Source: Flavobacteriales bacterium
Lineage (GTDB): Bacteria > Bacteroidota > Bacteroidia > Flavobacteriales_E > Vicingaceae
Assembly (NCBI GenBank): GCA_016763135.1
Contig: JAESUI010000142.1
Coordinates: 1-8,171, forward strand
Direction: 5' to 3'
DNA: 8,171 bases
Made by a program: the position numbers and the translations under genes
Notes under the pieces: model-generated
The model's input: the letters and a program-made list of their open reading frames with translations, nothing else
Told to the model about the DNA's origin: nothing
Databases searched by the model: none
In this document: piece after piece, positions 5,749 through 8,171 of the stretch
How the letters are laid out: each line of letters begins with the position of its first letter
Position numbering within the stretch: the first letter of the stretch is position 1

Positions 5749-7851
5749 ATGAAAAAGATAGTATCAATAGTATGTGCATTAACATTAATTACTGGGGTAT
5801 TTGCTCAGAAATTAGATAGAAGTAAGAAGCCAGCAGCTGGCCCAGCACCAGAAATTAAATTAGGTAAAATAGAATCGTTTACCTTAGAAAACGGACTAAA
5901 AGTATTTGTGGTTGAAAACCATAAATTACCGAAAGTAGCTTATTCATTAACCTTAGATGTAGATCCTATAATAGAAGGAGATATGGCTGGTTATGTAAGT
6001 ACAACAGGTGAGTTGATGGGTAGAGGAACTACCAATAGAACCAAACAGAAAATTGATGAAGAAATTGATTTTATTGGGGCTACTTTAAGTACATATTCAA
6101 GTGGTGCATATGGTGCATCTCTTAAAAAGCATCAAGATAAATTATTGGCAATTATGGCTGATGTTATTATGAATGCTGATTTTAAACAAGATGAGTTAGA
6201 TAAGATTATCAAACAAACAAAATCTGGTTTAGCTAGTGAAAAAGATAACCCAGATGCAATAGCTGGAAACGTTAAATCTGCTTTGTTGTATGGTAATAAA
6301 CACCCTTATGGAGAAATTGTTACAGAAGAAACAGTAGATAAAATTACACTAGCTAAGTGTAAAGAATATTATACTACTTATTTTAGACCTAACGTTGCTT
6401 ACATGGCAGTAGTAGGAGATATTACTCTTGAAGAAGCAAAGAAAAATGTTGAAAAATATTTTGGGGCTTGGAAAAAAGGAGATGTTCCGACACACAAATA
6501 CAGAACGCCTATGGCTCCATCTAAAACTACAGTTGCATTTGTACATAAAGAAGGTTCAACACAATCTGTAATTAACATTACCTATCCAATTAATTTAAAA
6601 CATAACAGTCCTGATGCACTTAAGGCTAAAATAATGAATGCTATTTTAGGTGGAGGAATGACAGGCCGTTTGTTTATGAATTTAAGAGAAACAAAAGCTT
6701 TTACTTATGGAGCTTATTCTAGAATTAGTGCTAACGAATTAGTAGGTAGCTTTAATGCAAGTGCAAAAGTTAGAAACGAAGTAACTGATAGTGCTTTAGT
6801 AGAATTTATGGCTGAGTTAAATAGAATTGTGTCAGAAAAAGTGACTGAAGAAGATTTGCAGAGCATTAAAAATAAAATGACTGGTACTTTTGCTTATACT
6901 TTACAAGACCCACAAACTATAGCTCGATTTGCTATAAATACTGAGAAATATAACTTACCAGCTGATTATTATGCAACTTATTTAAAACAAATTGCTGCAG
7001 TTACTGTTGATGATGTTTTAGCAATGGCTAAAAAATACATTAAACCAGATAATGCATTAATCTTAATTGTTGGTGATAAAGCTGTAGCTGATAAAGCAGC
7101 TCCATTTAGTGCTGATAAAAAAGTAAGCTTTTATGATACATATGGGAATAACTGGGTAGAGCCTTTAAAAGTTGCACCAGAAGGAATGACTGCTGCAAAC
7201 GTATTGGATAAATTTATTGAAGCAAAATATGGAATGCCTACAGGAAAATCTTTAGATAAAAAATTAAAGAAAGTTAAAGACATGACCATGAAAATGAGTG
7301 CATCTGTACAAGGTCAAGCTATTAGTATTACACGTTACAATAAAGCACCAAACAAATATGCGATGACTATTACTATGGGACCTATGGTAATACAAAAGCA
7401 AACGTTTGATGGTACTAAAGGTAAAATGAGTGGAATGCAAGGAGAAAAAGATATTGAGGGGGATGAGTTAGAAGAATTGAAAGACAACTCAATTATGTTT
7501 AATGACATCAATTATGCATCTGATGGTAATAAATATACTTTATTAGGTGTTGAGCCAATAGCAGGAAAAGATGCTTACAAGATTGAAGTAACTGATAAAA
7601 ATGGTGACAAATCAACTGATTGGTATGATGTTGCTACTAGCTTACAAGTTAAATCTATGAAAGTATCCGAAATGCCAGAAGAAGCTGGTGGTGGTTCTAT
7701 GACATCTATATCTGAATATTCAGATTACAAAGTGGTGGATGGAATTAATTACCCACATAAGATTAAGCAAACTGCTGGACCTCAAATTATTGATATGGAA
7801 GTAATTTCTATAGATCAAAACACTAAGCTTGGTGATGATGTTTTTCAATAA
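5749..7851 (+). CDS. M16 family non-catalytic partner subunit with C-terminal LolA-like extension
   Basis: This 700-residue protein begins with a signal peptide (MKKIVSIVCALTLITGVFA|QK). Residues about 40-450 are an M16 unit in which the zinc motif is gone: aligned on the conserved Gly, HxxEH is replaced by S84-T-T-G87-E88. It keeps the R/Y pair, R313 in MNLRETKAF and Y320 in TYGAYS, which binds the substrate C-terminus in M16B enzymes. This matches the inactive subunit of bacterial M16B heterodimers and of mitochondrial processing peptidase. Residues about 485-700 form an extra domain not present in minimal M16B proteins. Its beta-strand pattern (MTMKMSASVQGQ, KQTFDGTKGKMSG, DAYKIEVTDKNGD, STDWYDVATSLQVKSMK, YKVVDGINYPHKIKQ) resembles LolA/outer-membrane lipoprotein-sorting proteins. 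The gene lies 39 bp after the catalytic subunit and ends at a strong terminator, so the pair is probably a two-gene operon. The M16 call is firm; the LolA-like call is moderate. Confidence 0.9.
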   Translation: MKKIVSIVCALTLITGVFAQKLDRSKKPAAGPAPEIKLGKIESFTLENGLKVFVVENHKLPKVAYSLTLDVDPIIEGDMAGYVSTTGELMGRGTTNRTKQKIDEEIDFIGATLSTYSSGAYGASLKKHQDKLLAIMADVIMNADFKQDELDKIIKQTKSGLASEKDNPDAIAGNVKSALLYGNKHPYGEIVTEETVDKITLAKCKEYYTTYFRPNVAYMAVVGDITLEEAKKNVEKYFGAWKKGDVPTHKYRTPMAPSKTTVAFVHKEGSTQSVINITYPINLKHNSPDALKAKIMNAILGGGMTGRLFMNLRETKAFTYGAYSRISANELVGSFNASAKVRNEVTDSALVEFMAELNRIVSEKVTEEDLQSIKNKMTGTFAYTLQDPQTIARFAINTEKYNLPADYYATYLKQIAAVTVDDVLAMAKKYIKPDNALILIVGDKAVADKAAPFSADKKVSFYDTYGNNWVEPLKVAPEGMTAANVLDKFIEAKYGMPTGKSLDKKLKKVKDMTMKMSASVQGQAISITRYNKAPNKYAMTITMGPMVIQKQTFDGTKGKMSGMQGEKDIEGDELEELKDNSIMFNDINYASDGNKYTLLGVEPIAGKDAYKIEVTDKNGDKSTDWYDVATSLQVKSMKVSEMPEEAGGGSMTSISEYSDYKVVDGINYPHKIKQTAGPQIIDMEVISIDQNTKLGDDVFQ

Positions 7852-7876
7852 TTAGTAGTTAATACTAAATAAAAAA

Positions 7877-7902
7877 GCCCACTCAACTGAGTGGGCTTTT
7901 TT
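7877..7902 (+). terminator. Rho-independent terminator after the M16 operon (probably bidirectional)
   Basis: A perfect 8-bp GC-rich stem, GCCCACTC / GAGTGGGC, encloses the loop AACT and is followed by six T. The stem is also preceded by six A (7871-7876), so the structure reads as a terminator on both strands. It lies 25 bp after the stop codon of the second M16 gene and would also stop transcription arriving from the minus-strand gene at the right edge. Confidence 0.93.
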
Positions 7903-8040
7903 ATTGTCCAATATTTTCCTATTCATTCTAAGAAAGTGTTACTATTTTGTTACTCGGCTTACTATCGATTGTTGTAAAATAAATGGGCTAGAGGGGGTTG
8001 AAGTCACTTTACTTTCTGTGTCGGAGTAATTGAGTAGTAA
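7903..8040. other. Intergenic stretch between convergent genes, no gene seen
   Basis: Between the bidirectional terminator and the stop of the right-edge gene there are about 140 bp. I find no convincing open frame, RNA gene or promoter motif, and neither flanking gene needs a promoter here because both end in this region. The only structure is the inverted repeat at its right end. Confidence 0.6.
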
Positions 8041-8049
8041 CTACTCAAT
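8029..8049. repeat. 10-bp inverted repeat overlapping the stop of the minus-strand gene
   Basis: ATTGAGTAGT (8029-8038) and ACTACTCAAT (8040-8049) are exact inverse complements around a single central base. The right arm contains the TAG stop codon (8041-8043, minus strand) and the last codons of the minus-strand gene. As RNA it could form a 9-bp stem with a 3-base loop. No U-run follows in the minus direction, so it is not a standard terminator. Confidence 0.6.
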
Positions 8050-8171
8050 CAAAATCTCCATCCTAATCTTATTCGGAATGGTATTGGTTAAAAACTCTAC
8101 CGTACACGTTTTTGGAGTGTGTTCCTTAGGGTTGTATGTTAACTTCAATTCTAAAGGCTCCATACGTGGTA
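8041..8171 (-). CDS. C-terminal fragment of a protein entering from the right edge
   Basis: On the minus strand one frame is open from the window edge to a TAG at 8041-8043. It encodes 42 residues, beginning PRMEPLELKLTYNPKEHTPK and ending RMEILIE. The other two minus-strand frames hit stops within 45 bases. The pattern (LELKLTYNPKEH, CTVEFLTNT, IRMEILIE) looks like the last beta-strands of an Ig-like or ASH/DUF1573-like domain, which often show a V-T-Y-N-P-K strand followed by a T-V-x-x-x-T-N-T strand. That match is by eye and the fragment is too short to name. The start and any signal peptide lie outside the window. Confidence 0.5.
   Translation of the reverse strand, partial: PRMEPLELKLTYNPKEHTPKTCTVEFLTNTIPNKIRMEILIE

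Noticed and set aside
6349..6546. 65-codon open frame on the minus strand, rich in Cys, Phe and Ser
   Set aside because: It is antisense to the second M16 gene; the composition reflects the reverse complement of Lys/Glu-rich codons.
7852..7868. Small TTAGTA/TACTAA inverted repeat just before the terminator
   Set aside because: It is only 6 bp and AT-rich, so it is expected by chance here; the GC-rich hairpin beside it explains termination.

Overview
The window looks like chromosomal DNA from an AT-rich member of the Bacteroidota, most likely a flavobacterium-like organism. The reasons are: signal peptides ending in an Ala-Gln junction (YAQ, FAQ, NAQ), a TonB-dependent receptor with an N-terminal CarboxypepD_reg-like domain, A-rich start regions in place of clear GGAGG ribosome binding sites, and a TAnnTTTG-like element upstream of the receptor. 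This placement is inferred from gene style, not from a marker gene.

Layout, left to right. (1) The 3' end of an outer-membrane beta-barrel protein gene (+), open at the window edge. (2) A secreted protein of unknown function (+), built from two diverged copies of one module, each with a pair of cysteines exactly 26 residues apart. (3) On the minus strand, convergent with gene 2, a TonB-dependent receptor of 846 residues if read through. It is split by a single -1 frameshift in a run of seven A (transcript strand) followed directly by a stop codon; the downstream frame is otherwise open to its natural end. (4) A 164-bp divergent intergenic region with a 9-bp direct repeat spaced exactly 20 bp. 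(5) Two M16-family peptidase genes (+), 39 bp apart. The first has the HxxEH zinc site. The second has lost it but keeps the R/Y substrate-binding pair, and carries a C-terminal extension of about 215 residues that resembles a LolA-type lipoprotein-sorting domain. (6) A strong hairpin terminator. (7) About 140 bp without a gene, then the 3' end of a minus-strand gene entering from the right.

How the genes fit together. The two M16 genes look like an operon encoding the active and inactive halves of a periplasmic heterodimeric peptidase. The receptor is transcribed divergently from them; a functional link is possible, but only adjacency supports it. The OMP remnant and the duplicated-module protein are both predicted to be exported and lie 21 bp apart, so they may be co-transcribed.

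I do not see CRISPR arrays, RNA genes, insertion sequences or phage genes. I do not see clear evidence for a wholly new system. The most notable points are the receptor frameshift, the duplicated cysteine module, and the division of labour between the M16 pair with its fused tail.
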